Below are positions 46,922 to 58,415 of a DNA stretch of 64,000 nt, in pieces (the first letter of the stretch is position 1; each line of letters opens with the position of its first letter). The position numbers and the translations under genes are program-made. The DNA is from Rhodosorus marinus. Its lineage: Eukaryota > Rhodophyta > Stylonematophyceae > Stylonematales > Stylonemataceae. The notes under the pieces were generated by a model. It saw only the letters and a list, made by a program, of their open reading frames with translations, did no database searches and had not been told where the DNA came from. The stretch spans positions 2,313,001 to 2,377,000 of the forward strand of contig JAMWBK010000005.1 of the NCBI GenBank assembly GCA_029953675.1, in the 5' to 3' direction.

Positions 46922-48157
46922 ATGTCCAAAGTGCAAGCATGGCATGTGAGAACGCGTGTGACGCGTGGCCAGCTCGGGATTGAAGGCAATGAGGAGTTCG
47001 CCGCCAAGTGGACCAAGTCTCAGGAGAAAAAGAATCGATACAAAGGATGGCTTGTTCGGAATCCAAAAACTTATTCGATGAGCGAACTCATAGAAGCGGA
47101 TGGCCCACAGAGAAAGCGTCTGATCCTGCAGTACTCGCTTGATGGCCGCTTCAAAGACGCTCGTCTAGTGTTTGACAGACTCTACGACGAAAGCTTGTTC
47201 TCTGACGAAGACGAGGAGAAAATCGCTTTTTATTCTATTTTGAAGCATATGGCAGACTATCCAGTGGAGCTCAAATCCCAGCTCTTGGAGACCTACCGGA
47301 GATATCAGGAGCTCTTTGGACTGGATGGTCGTGCTGTCGGTTCCATGTTGAAGTCGACCGTTCTGAAGGGTCTCCATGACAAACCAGAGGAGCGGGAACC
47401 GTATTTTCAAGATATGAAACTACTGGAAGCTCCAGAGCAGACGATTGCGATGGGCATCTACGTCCGGAAGATCGTAAAGAAACTGCAGGATTATGATTTT
47501 GCATTGGAGGTGGCTCCGAAATTCAAGGGATGGAGTCCACTGACGGTCAACTACGTGCTGGACAATTGTATAAAGAATGAGCACGTGCATGAGGGATTGA
47601 GGATCTATGACGCGCTGAGGGCCGCAGGAGGAACTGGGAACGACGAAACGTTTAGTCTGCTGGTTCGTGCCTACTCAAAGCTCAAGCAGTACAAGGTTGT
47701 TGAACGTCTAATGGATCTGTGCAAACGGAAGAAAATACCACTTGATGACCGCGCGTTGCATGCCGCTGCGATAAATATGGAGGAAAGTGCCAATATGGTG
47801 TGGGCAGAATATGCTCTTGAAGAGCTGACGCAGAGGACTAGAGTAGTAGGGAGCCATAAGCTTTTCCGCGCATCGCTTCGGACGTATTTGGACATGGGAA
47901 AACATCAAGCAGTGATCGACATCTTCGAAGATTGGATCCAGGCGAAGCAGAAGGAAAAACCAGGACGTCTAGAATACTCTATGTACATCGCCGCGCTCCA
48001 CGCAGTAGGAAGGCATGAAAAGGCTGTAGCTACGAACTACTCAATACGCTTGCGGCAAAGACCACCGCTGCCGGAGAAAGCTAATCAAATCCTTCGACGA
48101 AGCATTGACAATATGGACAACGAGGAACTCTTTTTCACAGAGGACGAAGACCGCTAG
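46922..48157 (+). CDS. pentatricopeptide-repeat-like helical repeat protein
   Basis: A single exon of 411 aa. The central and C-terminal parts contain degenerate 35-residue helical hairpins of PPR style: VNYVLDNCIKNEHVHEGLRIYDALRAAGG, then ETFSLLVRAYSKLKQYKVVERLMDLCKRKKIP, and RASLRTYLDMGKHQAVIDIFEDWI. These suggest an organellar RNA-processing or translation factor, though the repeats are too weak to predict a target. The N-terminus (MSKVQAWHVRTRVTRGQLG) is basic and acid-free for about 20 residues, consistent with mitochondrial or plastid import. The C-terminus is acidic. TPR-type or HAT repeats are an alternative reading. Confidence 0.6.
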   Translation: MSKVQAWHVRTRVTRGQLGIEGNEEFAAKWTKSQEKKNRYKGWLVRNPKTYSMSELIEADGPQRKRLILQYSLDGRFKDARLVFDRLYDESLFSDEDEEKIAFYSILKHMADYPVELKSQLLETYRRYQELFGLDGRAVGSMLKSTVLKGLHDKPEEREPYFQDMKLLEAPEQTIAMGIYVRKIVKKLQDYDFALEVAPKFKGWSPLTVNYVLDNCIKNEHVHEGLRIYDALRAAGGTGNDETFSLLVRAYSKLKQYKVVERLMDLCKRKKIPLDDRALHAAAINMEESANMVWAEYALEELTQRTRVVGSHKLFRASLRTYLDMGKHQAVIDIFEDWIQAKQKEKPGRLEYSMYIAALHAVGRHEKAVATNYSIRLRQRPPLPEKANQILRRSIDNMDNEELFFTEDEDR

Positions 48158-48973
48158 TGGTAATGCGCGGGGTAGTGCTTCGGGCGGGGAAACACACCCG
48201 TGTTTTTGTGTGCGATCAGGACGGATCAGCCCCACTGTACAACGATACAGTTTCGATAAGAAGCATCAGTTCCCGAACATACGCTTGTGAGAAAATCGTC
48301 ACATGTATACGCGCTTGGACACCAGGAACGGCGCCGTGGTCCACTGGACCTCTTTTCGAGAGGTTCTCCCTGGATGTGGGAGATATTGGTGTGCCAGTGA
48401 CCTAAGCAACAACTGGAACACTGCATTTATGCAAAAGCGAGACCGAAAGTGTCCTGGAGTGTTGCTATTTTGTATATGATTCGATAGTGCCCTGTACAAA
48501 TCTGATAGCGGCGCGGTAAAGACTTTCTAGTTGAGCGGGAACGCCTCATACAATGGTCAACACGTCTTTACAAAACAGAAATCTTCGAATTGAACGGAGA
48601 AAGCTATATCCGGGAAACCATATGACGGGAAAGAAGCAAAAGAAAACAGAAACAGTACTATCCTGCGCGCTGAAGCTCTAGGCGTCCTTCTTTGGTCATC
48701 CTATTGTCATTGACGTTCTACGTCAATTGCAAGCGAACATGATCGTTCCCTTGAAGACTTCCCTGCTTGAAACAGTCTGTCGTTCCTGGCTATGCTCCCC
48801 GCGCACCCAAGAGGCCCTTGCGATTGTTCGAGCGGTATTCGCGCACGCCCTTGCGCCTCGAAAACCGCAAGAGCCTCGAAAGCAAAGCCTGCACCGTGAA
48901 GCCTTTTTTGATCGAGAAGGGAACGGAAGTTTCCTCGGGACACTACTCCACACCAAGAAAACCGTTCCTTTCC
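48158..48973. other. convergent 3' spacer
   Basis: Between the PPR-like and taxilin tails. Frames on both strands around 48707-49021 are mutual shadows without domain content. Confidence 0.45.
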
Positions 48974-50532
48974 TTACCTAGAAATCGATTCAGTAGTCTT
49001 GGCGTCCACTTTTGTCCGTGACTTCCCACCCAAGATGCTCTTGGTTGCCTCCTTCTCTCCCTCGAGAACCAGTCCTTGAATCAACTCCCAGAGGTGATCA
49101 CTCTGGCAATCCTGTAACAGAAAAAGGTCAAGCAACCGCACCGCATGAGCACCATACGGAAGAACCACCACTAAGAAGGCATGGAACATCCATGAAAAGG
49201 GCGCAAACACACCTCATCTCGCAGCGCGTCAATCTTGTTCTTCAGCGCGTGCCAGGCTCTATGCAACGCGTCGCTTTCTTTCTGCAGAGAGGCGCGTTCC
49301 GATGTGAGGCTCCGGCATAGCTTTTCCAGTTTGTCTCGCTTTTCTTTCTCGCGTTTCTCGGCCTTGACTGCATCTTCCAGGTCCGCCTTGATCGATACCA
49401 ACTGATACATCGCAGCATTGCTCTTCTTGTTTAAGTTTGTGTTCTCCTCGCGCAGTGAAGCATTTGCCTTTTGAAGCTGCTTGACCGTTTTCGACATTTT
49501 CTCCATTTCCACCGTATAAGCACTGAAAACCTGGTTATTCTGATCCAAAGTCTCCTAAGGGCCGGTTTCACCGATGTTTGAACGCGTACGTACCAAGCTG
49601 AGTCTCAACTGTGCAAAGTATCTAAAGAACTTTTGTCGTGGGAGGAGCTTACCTGAAAGCTGTCAAATTTGTTTCCATATTCTGTGAGTTGTTTTCGAAG
49701 GTTAGTTTCTGTTTTGCTCTGAGTCTTTGTTAGTGCCTCGAGATGAGCGACCTTGGCCTTCAGTTCCTCCGTCGACGCCCCTTGCTCTCGAGCCCTGGCT
49801 TCAGCGAGCTCGAGCTCTAGTTCCTTTGTACGAAGCTGAAGACCAAAGTGCTCTTCTCGTACTTCGTATCTAGTATCAAGATCCTTCAGTTGTTCTTTCA
49901 AAATTCGAACTTCCTCAGTGTGTCGTTCGTCAGTTTTCGCCTTCAACTCGGCATTCCTCTCGGTCTCAGTCATTGTCTCTCTCAATTGAGCCAAGAGCTT
50001 CTCCTTCAGTGCCCCGTCCTCAGCTAGCTTCTTTCCGGTTTGCTCACTCAGTTCGCGGTTCTGTCTCGAGAGCTCACGGCTCAACGCCTCCAACTTGCTT
50101 TTGGCAGATTTTGTTCTATTTAAATCAACCTTCATGGAGTCTGCGTCGTGCTCTGCACTACGTCGCAGTCTTCTCTCGTTGCCAATCTCATACGCCAGAG
50201 TCCTCATCTCGTTGACTCTCTGCAACAGCTTGGATTGAAGGTTTTTCAGCTTCACTTCTGTCGGAGTATGCGTCGAGCTCACTAGAGCCATGACCTCTGA
50301 TGTCGCTTTCCTATGGGCCTCATCTGCATCCAGCACGGAGACAAGACAATCAATCCCCCTGAAGCTCGCTATATGGAACAGCTGTACCGGCAGAACCCAA
50401 AAACCAGCACTTACCTGCTCTCTTTTCATCTTCATTCTTGTGTTGAGGGGCCTTTTCTAGCTCCTCAATCCTCCTCCAAAGCAGCTTGTGTAATTCCCCA
50501 TTCTCAGAGGAACTGACCTGCTTTTTGTCCAT
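48974..50532 (-). CDS. taxilin-family coiled-coil protein
   Basis: Four exons join in phase: 50532-50415, 50323-49653, 49554-49213 and 49111-48974, giving 422 aa; introns of 91, 98 and 101 nt. Nearly the whole protein is alpha-helical coiled coil. Taxilin signatures are in order: KLEALSRELSRQNREL, DLDTRYEVREEHFGLQLRTKEL, LRKQLTEYGNKFDSFQ followed by ETLDQNNQVFSAYTVEMEKMSKTVKQLQK, and DKLEKLCRSLTSER. Taxilins bind syntaxins and, in animals, nascent-chain complexes and sorting-nexin tubules, so a trafficking role in the cytosol is expected. The start is the first ATG (MDKKQVSSSENG). The last exon gives a short non-coiled tail. Confidence 0.88.
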
Positions 50533-52597
50533 CCCTGCAAGCGGTTTGTGTTTTCCCACGACTAAGACCCTATCGCATTGTCAGCGTACTCACTGGTGGC
50601 CTCTAAAATTATCACATCACCACTGGACGTTCAAGTTGCGCTCGATCCGTCGCTACCTTTGCGAAAACCACTCCGTAGTTGAGAACCCAGGGACAAGCAG
50701 CGTCAAGCCCACCACAGCTGAACCTACCCAAATAAATTAACAGCCTCGACCGGACCTCATTCATTCATAGAAAGTGCACACCCCATACGCGACCGTCCCG
50801 AACCGAGCAGGTCTAAACAACCTGACGTCCGAGCTTACCAAGAGCAAATCTCATTCATCTCCCGGTACCTTCCGAGCATCCCCCCTGTCCTCAGTATGTA
50901 CACCAGCTCTCTGCCTGTCCCCTGAAGTCCACTCAGTACCTCCCAACCCGCTCGTCAATCTCGTTTTCTTAGAAATGGTGCTGGCGTCGCACAAACCCAC
51001 CCTGCCCACCTCGTAACTCAATGCAAAAATGAATCTGGTTGAAAAAGCATGGTCGTATACCCCCCCCCCCCAACCAACCCCCTCGCTCTAAAACCGCTCA
51101 ACTGCGCGACATGATCGGATGACCCTTTTTGGGGGACAAAGCTGACCATACGAACTGGCAGTGCTCTCACTTGCTACTACGGAGAAGTCCAAAGGTCAAT
51201 AGATGAGTCTGGCTAATCTGAGTACAAGTGATTCTGTCTGCTGACCTAATTTATTACGGTGGAATCGATGTCACTATTGATCATGCGCAGCAGGAATGAT
51301 GTCTGGCGCTCCGTCGAGGTTTTAGAACGTTGAGCGCTTCAAGTGTTCCTTGAGTTCTTTCCTCTCTTTTGTTCGGTACGTCTGCACTTGTTTCGAGCTG
51401 AGGAGAGGGCTGTGGGTCAGGTGCAAACAACTCTAACTACTGAAGGCTAGTGACTTCTGGCGGCTGCTGGATCATTGAGTTCTGTTTATAAAAGGGTCCT
51501 AGGCAGTTTTCGTTAAGTCTCATCAACGGCTATGGATGGGATGACTAGCAGGTGGTGGCAATGGTTTCCAGTCCCAGTTTCTGGCCTGGCTTACGAGTTT
51601 TTCTGAGTTTGAAAGTCTGACTCTTCCATGGGAGTTAATGAAGACACATTTTCGTAGGTTCTGGGTCATCCTTTAACACTAGGCATGTGGGATGATTTAA
51701 TCCGATGTGCTACTGCTAGTTTCTGCAGGCGAGGGGTTCCGTCAGTAGCTGCTTCGACGAAGACACTGTGTGGGGATGCACAGGTTCGACCGTTCGGCCA
51801 CAGATCAGCTTTTAGAGGGATTCAGTTGTGCGTTCAGTTTCGTAGTACGTATATCTCCATCCATGGTGTATTTTTTTCAAGACGTATTCACTGAGAAGTA
51901 GGTCGGCGTAGAGCGTTCACGGTTACACGAGAGTTGATCCATCGAAGCATACCCCTTGCACGTCCCTGACAAAGACAGATTACCTTAAAGACTGAGCTAC
52001 TATCTTAATCTATCTTTCATATCCGCTCGAGTATGCTTTCGGCAGCCAACATCCCAACGGAAAAGTCCAGCTTCGGTCACTGCTTGGTTCAAACGATCGA
52101 ACCCCCAAAAGTAGCATGTTGACCTTAGATCAGGTTCAATTCAATATGGGATAATATAAATTTATACGAAACAATGTCTACATTTGTCTCTAAATCCAAA
52201 ATCTGGTCATTATTTAGACTTTTCAACCAACTCGAACATCAATCACCGCAAGAGACAACAAAATGGATGGTCACTTCGATCGAACACAAGACAGGGGGTA
52301 TGGATGGTACAATTATTAATAGTTTCGAAGATTTTAAAGCTATCCTGTATTTCTAAGGGGTTCAAAGGGGGGTTAAGAATGGGCTTGTGGATGCCCTAGA
52401 CACCGGGCGTTTACTGGCTGCAGTAGCTTGCTTACGCAGGTATCGATGCTAACCGTGCTGGGGCACGACGTGTGGGTAGGCAAGGATCAACTAGCGGGTG
52501 GAAAAGGAAGGGTGAGTTGGGAGGGAGGGAGGGAGGGAGGAGGGTTGATGAGACCCTGGTAGTATTCTAGATACTAGAACGAGAAAATTTTTGAACC
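50533..52597. other. no gene recognised
   Basis: A 2-kb stretch with short frames only, a C run at 51060-51073 and a GGGA-type polypurine tract at about 52518-52545. It includes the divergent promoters of taxilin (-) and the FKBP gene (+). Confidence 0.45.
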
Positions 52598-53544
52598 ATG
52601 GAAGCGTTTGTAAGTGGTGCCGTGATCGGAGGGACCAGCGTGCAGCGGCGTAGCTTGTCAGCTCGATGCAGTACTGGAAACAACAGGGAGAATGGAGAGT
52701 CTCTGATCTCTCGAAGGGAGCTTCTGAACCTCGTGGCTGTCGCCCCACTAGCTTTCGGGGCTCCTCAGGTGCTTGCAGAGGATGCTGCAGGGTATTCAAC
52801 GACTGAGTCAGGTGTGCAGTACAAACTGATCAAAAAGGGTACTGGCAAAACTAAGGCAAAGATCGGGTAGGTAGAGCGTTGGCAGAACGGATTTCGCAGG
52901 CCGGTTTTTCTCCTCGACGTTCCCTGGATGGACTACCAGCTGACAAAAAAAGCTAAACGTGTTTCTACCGTGATCACTTACGCTGTTCGTAGTGACTTGG
53001 TTGGAGTCCGGTTCACCGGATCTTTTAATGGTAGAGTGTTCGACGATCTGTTCAAGACTGAACAGGCCTTTTATATCCGTGTAGGCAACGGCTCTCTTCT
53101 CTCAGTAAGTGTTTATTAATGCTCGCAGTGCCGGAACGTTTCTCCGCAGATACCTGACTTTGGAGTTGATTTACCACTTGGCATAGGGCCTCGAAGAGAT
53201 TCTCCAGATGATGTATCGGGGTGACAGGTACAAGATTATTCTTCCTGGCAACTTGGGATTCGGGCCCCAGGGTAGAAGAGCCTCACCAGGCAAGCCAAGC
53301 ATACCTGGCAACGCCGTCCTAGAGGTAAATTTCTCACGAACGCTGTTTCGAGCATCTATACCGAGCAGGTGCTAGCTCCGAATTGGATCCTCCGGCTCGA
53401 GGCACTTTTGATTCAGAACGTGCAAGGGCTCAGGCGCATGAACTAACTTGATTCTTCCCATTTCGTGCACTGCAGTACGAGCTCGAGCTGTCAGACTTTC
53501 CGGGATCCGAGGAGGAGCTTCTGGAGCTCAGCGATGACGTGTAG
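52598..53544 (+). CDS. thylakoid-lumen FKBP-type peptidyl-prolyl isomerase
   Basis: Four exons join in phase: 52598-52866, 52993-53104, 53187-53324 and 53476-53544, giving 195 aa; introns of 126, 82 and 151 nt. The N-terminus is bipartite: a Ser/Arg-rich transit segment (1-~36), then ISRRELLNLVAVAPLAFGAP with twin Arg at 39-40 and a cleavage site after VLA60. The mature part is a single FKBP domain: GVQYKLIKKGTG, KIGDLVGVRFTGSFNGRVFDD, the bulge ending in SGLEEILQMMYRGDRYKIILPGNLGFG and VLEYELELSDF. Lumenal FKBPs accelerate prolyl isomerisation during assembly of photosynthetic complexes. The usual active-site Trp/VIPG region reads SLLSGLEEIL, so catalytic strength may be low. Its acidic tail is short. 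Confidence 0.9.
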
Positions 53545-55550
53545 GAGGACGAAAACCTCCAAACTTATGAAAACTGATTGGATAGAATTTTCTTCGCAAT
53601 ATCACACGTGTACCAAATGACATTCACCCCGCGATCTGCTCCAACCCCCGGGGTGGGCTAAGTTGGACTAGAACCCTTTGGGAAGACGCGTGCTAAGAAC
53701 AGGCATTGAAGAATGAATACTTTTCCTAGAGACGCTGCTGCTGTGTTTCGTTTCCGACCTCACAGCCAGTCCTCGCTATCCTATGCGAGCACATCACAGC
53801 CGAAAGCGAGGTCCCTTTGAAAAAGGATACTCCGCTTGAATACGAAAAAAAGCTCGGAGTCACATAGCCCCTCCGGGAACTAAGCAGGTTGAATTATAAG
53901 CAGACGAAACTTTTCTGAAGAAGTTTTGAAGAGATCATGACCTAGAGACTGCATAGAGACTCCCTGCTTGCCACCACGAAGCACTGTTCGATTATGGGGG
54001 GGAGGGGAGTTGGTACGTCGGTTGCTACATTTTGCCAGCTTGCACACTGCTGTCCGAGACACTGACGAAGGATCCATTTGAGATGGGCATTCAAGTTAAG
54101 TGCTACGTACAGTCCACCAGGAGTGTGTGCCTCGACCGATCTAAATGGAAGCCTTAAGCCTACCGACTCAGGGTTCTTACCCTCGCATCGCGCGTATTCA
54201 AATCCTGATCGACAGCATGAAAGTCAAAAGAAACCCTGACTTTTTGTATGACTAGTCCAGTAGGCCTCAGATTCATACTGACGAAGAACAGCTTGGCTCC
54301 ACCATTGTACCCATCCATATGCCAAATTTCTACAATTGCGTTGATGCTACCCAACTAAAACCCTATCCTAGGGAACCGTGAGGAGCCCATCACAAGACCA
54401 TCTCATGCGTGAGAATGTTGTCTTCGATAATCTGTTCACCAATGATCTCAGCTTGCTGGTCAAAACAAACGCGTTGAGTCCCAAACATCAATAGTACCGC
54501 TGGACTCCCCCCCTCTTCCCCCCCTGAGCATCGCCACCTCCACCAATGTGCGAAGCAGGTTGGGTTTCGGCTTTCCAATCTCCCACTAAGAGATAAATCG
54601 AACTATCCAATCATACGAAACAAAACCGTTCTGATAGGGATATTGAAATATAAGCAGCTAATTGGTTAGAACGGAGAAACAAAATGGATAAAATGATAAT
54701 TTAATATTAAAAAAAGAATATTTCCAGCAGCTCGAAAATTCATCGCCTTTAACCACGAGGGTCAAGTTCTAAGCCACAAGAAACTTTACAAGTGTCCAAA
54801 ACAATATCCTATTCCACTAATAATAACGAGATCATTTTCTATACTAAACCATTACCCACTACTACCCTTTTTTCCAATCAATACGCCTCTCCATATAAGG
54901 AAAATTCGAAATATTTTTGAACGACAACGATAAGCGGGGGTTATTTGAAAAAACTACTTTGGTGACTCATAAAATAGAATTTCTGAAAATACTACACCAG
55001 CCAGCCCTCTCCGTTGCGGACAAAAATTTACAGGTCGAGGTGCTCCTCGTATATCGTAAAGTCTTTCTAAGTGTCACAGACGTGCTTCCTGTTTTGACCT
55101 GGTTTGCCGTGCGAGGGGGGGGCAGGGCGGGTTCCTATATTCTAGTATTTTCTTTGGATATATAGAATTGTGTGAATTCCTGTTATAGAAGTTGGTTTTT
55201 GGGGGATGACGATTATTTGCAGCTCAACAATCTGAGAAGTAGGCGGTTCGCGACAACGGGCGCGCTTTTTGGTTGAAAAGGAGCTCAAAGCTGCTGCACG
55301 GGTGACGGGAAGGTAGAGGCTGTGTCTGTTGCAAGTGGAGCTGTTGGGCTTACCTCATGTATTGGAGAAGGGTAGCGGTTCAAACGGTATTGACGCTGGA
55401 ATTGGTTTGAGTTTATTGATTAGGGTTCCTATGATGAAACAGCCATCTATGTTGTTTTTGAGAGTATAGGATCGGTTTTGAGGTTGTATAGATGCTGCGG
55501 TTCGTAGTTGCAGCGGAGTGGGATTGTAGGTGTGAGTTTTTTTGTTTTGG
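53545..55550. other. no gene recognised
   Basis: Two kilobases of AT-rich sequence between two plus-strand genes with only short featureless frames; an especially AT-rich part spans 54600-54970. Confidence 0.45.
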
Positions 55551-57121
55551 ATGAGGCTGTGTGTAGCAGCTGGAGATCTGAATAGGAAAATGTTTGAACC
55601 AGTCCGAGTTGAGAGGCCAGACCCGGATGGATCGGGTTTGCTTTCTGCGCGGGCGGTGCAGAAATTGTTGGAGAGGCACGGTTCAAGAATCGTGCTCCCC
55701 TCGTGGAGTGAGATAACCAGCCTAAAGGTTTGTTTGATGCTCATGTCTGCTTTATCACGTGCACATACGCCGTGAGGAAAGACCGCCTCATGCGTAAACA
55801 ATGTTCCTTTTCTGTTTCCCCCTGCAGAGTTTCTCCATCGAAAGCCCGGTCCCGGAGAAACCGAAACATGCTATCATACTGGTCCATGGCCTTCAGGGGA
55901 AACCAGAAGACCTCGATTATCTGCAAAAGGTGTTGTGGGATGCAAACGTTGATCATTCCGCCCGGGTTGTTGTACACGCGACGAAGGTTAACAGCGGGAA
56001 AACTAAGGATGGAATTCAAGCCGGCGGAACCAGAGTGGCGAACGATATTATGAACTTCGTGAGAGATCATCCAGAGCTCGAGGAAATATCAGTTGTCGGC
56101 TTCTCTCTGGGTAAGCTGTACTACTTGTGTTTTCCTAGTTTTGTTAATACAGCGGCTAACTAGCGCGCAATATTTTGTCTTGCTTCTCGTGGTTATGTTT
56201 CAATGGTTGGCGTAGGTGGAATCTATGCGCGCTATGCTGTGGGGCTGCTGTACAACACGCAAAATAACCGCGTTGCCAACCTCTCCCCAAGGACGTTTAT
56301 TACTGTTGCGTCACCGAACCTGGGAGTCCGTGGGTTTGGAGTATATCGTTTCTTCCACGAAAACATACAATCGGTATGCTACCAAGAGGGACTAAGGAGG
56401 AAAGACGCTGAATTCGACCCCCGCTCACCCTACATCTTCTTTTTGTTTCCTTTTGAACAAAAGACGCTTTCTAAAGTGTTTGCTGGGAGAACCGGAAGCG
56501 AGCTATTTATGGCCGATTCAAGTAGGCCCCTGCTTGTGCAAATGAGCGAGGACCAACCAGGATTGCCATTTATATCAGCCCTCAAGAGCTTCCAAAAGAG
56601 AGTTCTTTACGGGAACGTGCAAAACGATTTCATGGTATCGTTTGGAACTGCCGTACTGGATCCAAATATTGTTGGATTGAAGGCCAATGTCACACCTCCC
56701 GCCGATGCTGAGATTATAGACCATGAGGAGGATAACCTCGGCTGTCGTGTCTGGTTCTCGTCAAAGCCCACGACTGGTAAGTTGAAGACGTTTCCTTGCG
56801 CCGAACGCCAATTGAAACCGATCTCGGGAAAGTTTCCTCGTTCTAATGGTGTGCTATCGTTTTGTATGGGTTACGTTAGATGACGCTCTGGCAATTGGGC
56901 ACGGCGACTCTTTTGAAGAGGTAATGTCTAGGAGACTGCGAAGCATAGGCTGGGAAACTGTGGGAGTACATTTCGATGGGATTTTCCCAGCTGCTCACAA
57001 TCTTATTATTGCGAAGATGAGGCACGAGTTTGAGTGGGTACTGTTCACCCGATGCGGTTCTCGGTCTGTGCACCACATCGTGCAAAGGATTCTTCACCAA
57101 GAGCTTGATGGGACGCCTTGA
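55551..57121 (+). CDS. DUF676 putative serine esterase/lipase
   Basis: Four exons join in phase: 55551-55727, 55828-56110, 56216-56776 and 56880-57121, giving 420 aa from the ATG at 55551 (407 aa from the ATG at 55590). The alpha/beta-hydrolase signature is plain: AIILVHGLQGKPEDLDYL (oxyanion HG) and the nucleophile elbow VGFSLGG, Ser near residue 152, with the codon of the following Gly split by an intron. GIYARYAVGLL and FITVASPNLGVRG follow, as in ROG1/FAM135-type lipases. The catalytic His is probably in FPAAHNLII in exon 4. Substrate, likely a lipid ester, is not predictable. It ends 567 bp from the convergent profilin gene. Confidence 0.85.
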
Positions 57122-57688
57122 AAGAACTCTTCGTGTTGCAAGGTCGATGGATATTGGTCTGCTTTACTATTTGCCTATTTGCTACGGAGAAGAAACATTA
57201 ACTCTAACATGGACAACTCGCTACAGTAGATCACGCGGGCCTCTTTAAAGTATGTATATGCCAAAGGCATTGCGCTGACACTGATCCTTATCAAAGAAAG
57301 TGAGCCGAGTTTCGGCGCAGAGGGGATAGTTAGGAACCGACGAGTTTGAAATGTACCGGCTCCTGTCGGGGAGGCATGCACCGTGGGTTTTCTTTAATTC
57401 AGAGCGGGAACCATGACGGACCAAAAAAAAATCACGAGTAGACTAATCAAAAAAAATTTGGAGGGAGCTCAGGTGCATCATCGGAGTCAGAGAGGACCCC
57501 TCACAACCCTCCGAACAAAATACCGAAACCAACGGAACAAAGTTCCCGCTGGCTTGAGATGTTTCGAACGGTTCACGAGACCAACATCGGCTTCACACTG
57601 TTCTCGCATGCTGTAGTCCAACTTTGATACTGGGAACCGATCTCCCCTTGTTCACTCCAAACGCAAAAAAATCCACTCACTTGCAAGC
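57122..57688. other. convergent 3' spacer
   Basis: No coding sequence recognised between the esterase and profilin tails. Confidence 0.5.
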
Positions 57689-58415
57689 CTAGAGGTTGCT
57701 TTCCAAGAGGTAATCGCAAAGCTTTCCCATCTCCGTGTTAGCCTGTGGGGTAAACCAAACGCAAGGATCCGTATTAAGGCTTAGCCAGCAATAAATTAAA
57801 ATCGACCATTCTCATGTGTCCAATACCGTGCCGAGTGAGATGCCGTTTGAATATTCGGGATCGTGGACCGCGACGACGAGGCACTTTGCCGTGCGCATGC
57901 ATAGCACAGCCTGCGTAGACTTCTCCTTGTTGTTCCCCTGTACGTATGGAACGAGGATCGTGCCCTCATCATCCTCAAGCTCTCCACGGACGAACGCATA
58001 CTTTTGTCCCGAGATCTTGAATCCCTCCTGGGTGATGGAGTCCAGCGACTCGGAGCTAAGCAGATCGCTGATTAGCTTTGCCTCCTCAGGGAGAACCTTG
58101 CATAAAAGCAAATAGAAACACCATCGCCCGATCAGGAAACGGATTCCTACACTCAAGCCAACCCACTGCTCAAACTCACCACGTATCCAGGGGTAGACGC
58201 ATACGGCGCTCCATCCAAGCCAACGATCGCGGCGTAGCAGAAGCCTGCACCGCGCAGATTCTTATTAACGTACTATAAAATCCGCAAACGACCCATCCGA
58301 CGCATCAAAGGTAAAGAAACCATCACAAGTCAGCTAAAAACCAAGCAGAACTCAACCTAGCGAAACACCACGAAATACAAGATGACAAGTAGCAACTTAC
58401 ATCGTCCCAGGACAT
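57689..58415 (-). CDS. profilin
   Basis: Four exons join in phase: 58415-58401, 58272-58180, 58096-57827 and 57742-57689, giving 143 aa. The first codes only MSWDD, matching the conserved MSW start of profilins; the last supplies ANTEMGKLCDYLLESNL, the C-terminal helix that binds poly-proline together with the N-terminal helix. The core holds CYAAIVGLDGAPYAST, SITQEGFKISGQKYAFVRGE and AVLCMRTAKCLVVAVHDP. Profilin binds actin monomers and poly-Pro proteins and supports actin assembly. The middle loop (ELEDDEGTILVPYVQGNNKEKSTQ) is longer and more polar than in plants or animals. Unspliced, the third exon runs into a stop eight residues later, so the final splice is needed. Confidence 0.9.

Noticed and set aside
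48707-49021. four overlapping 77-84-codon frames on both strands
   Set aside because: Mutual shadows with no domain; they overlap the taxilin 3' end.
55355-55801. 148-codon minus-strand frame
   Set aside because: Antisense to exon 1 and the 5' flank of the DUF676 esterase; no motif.
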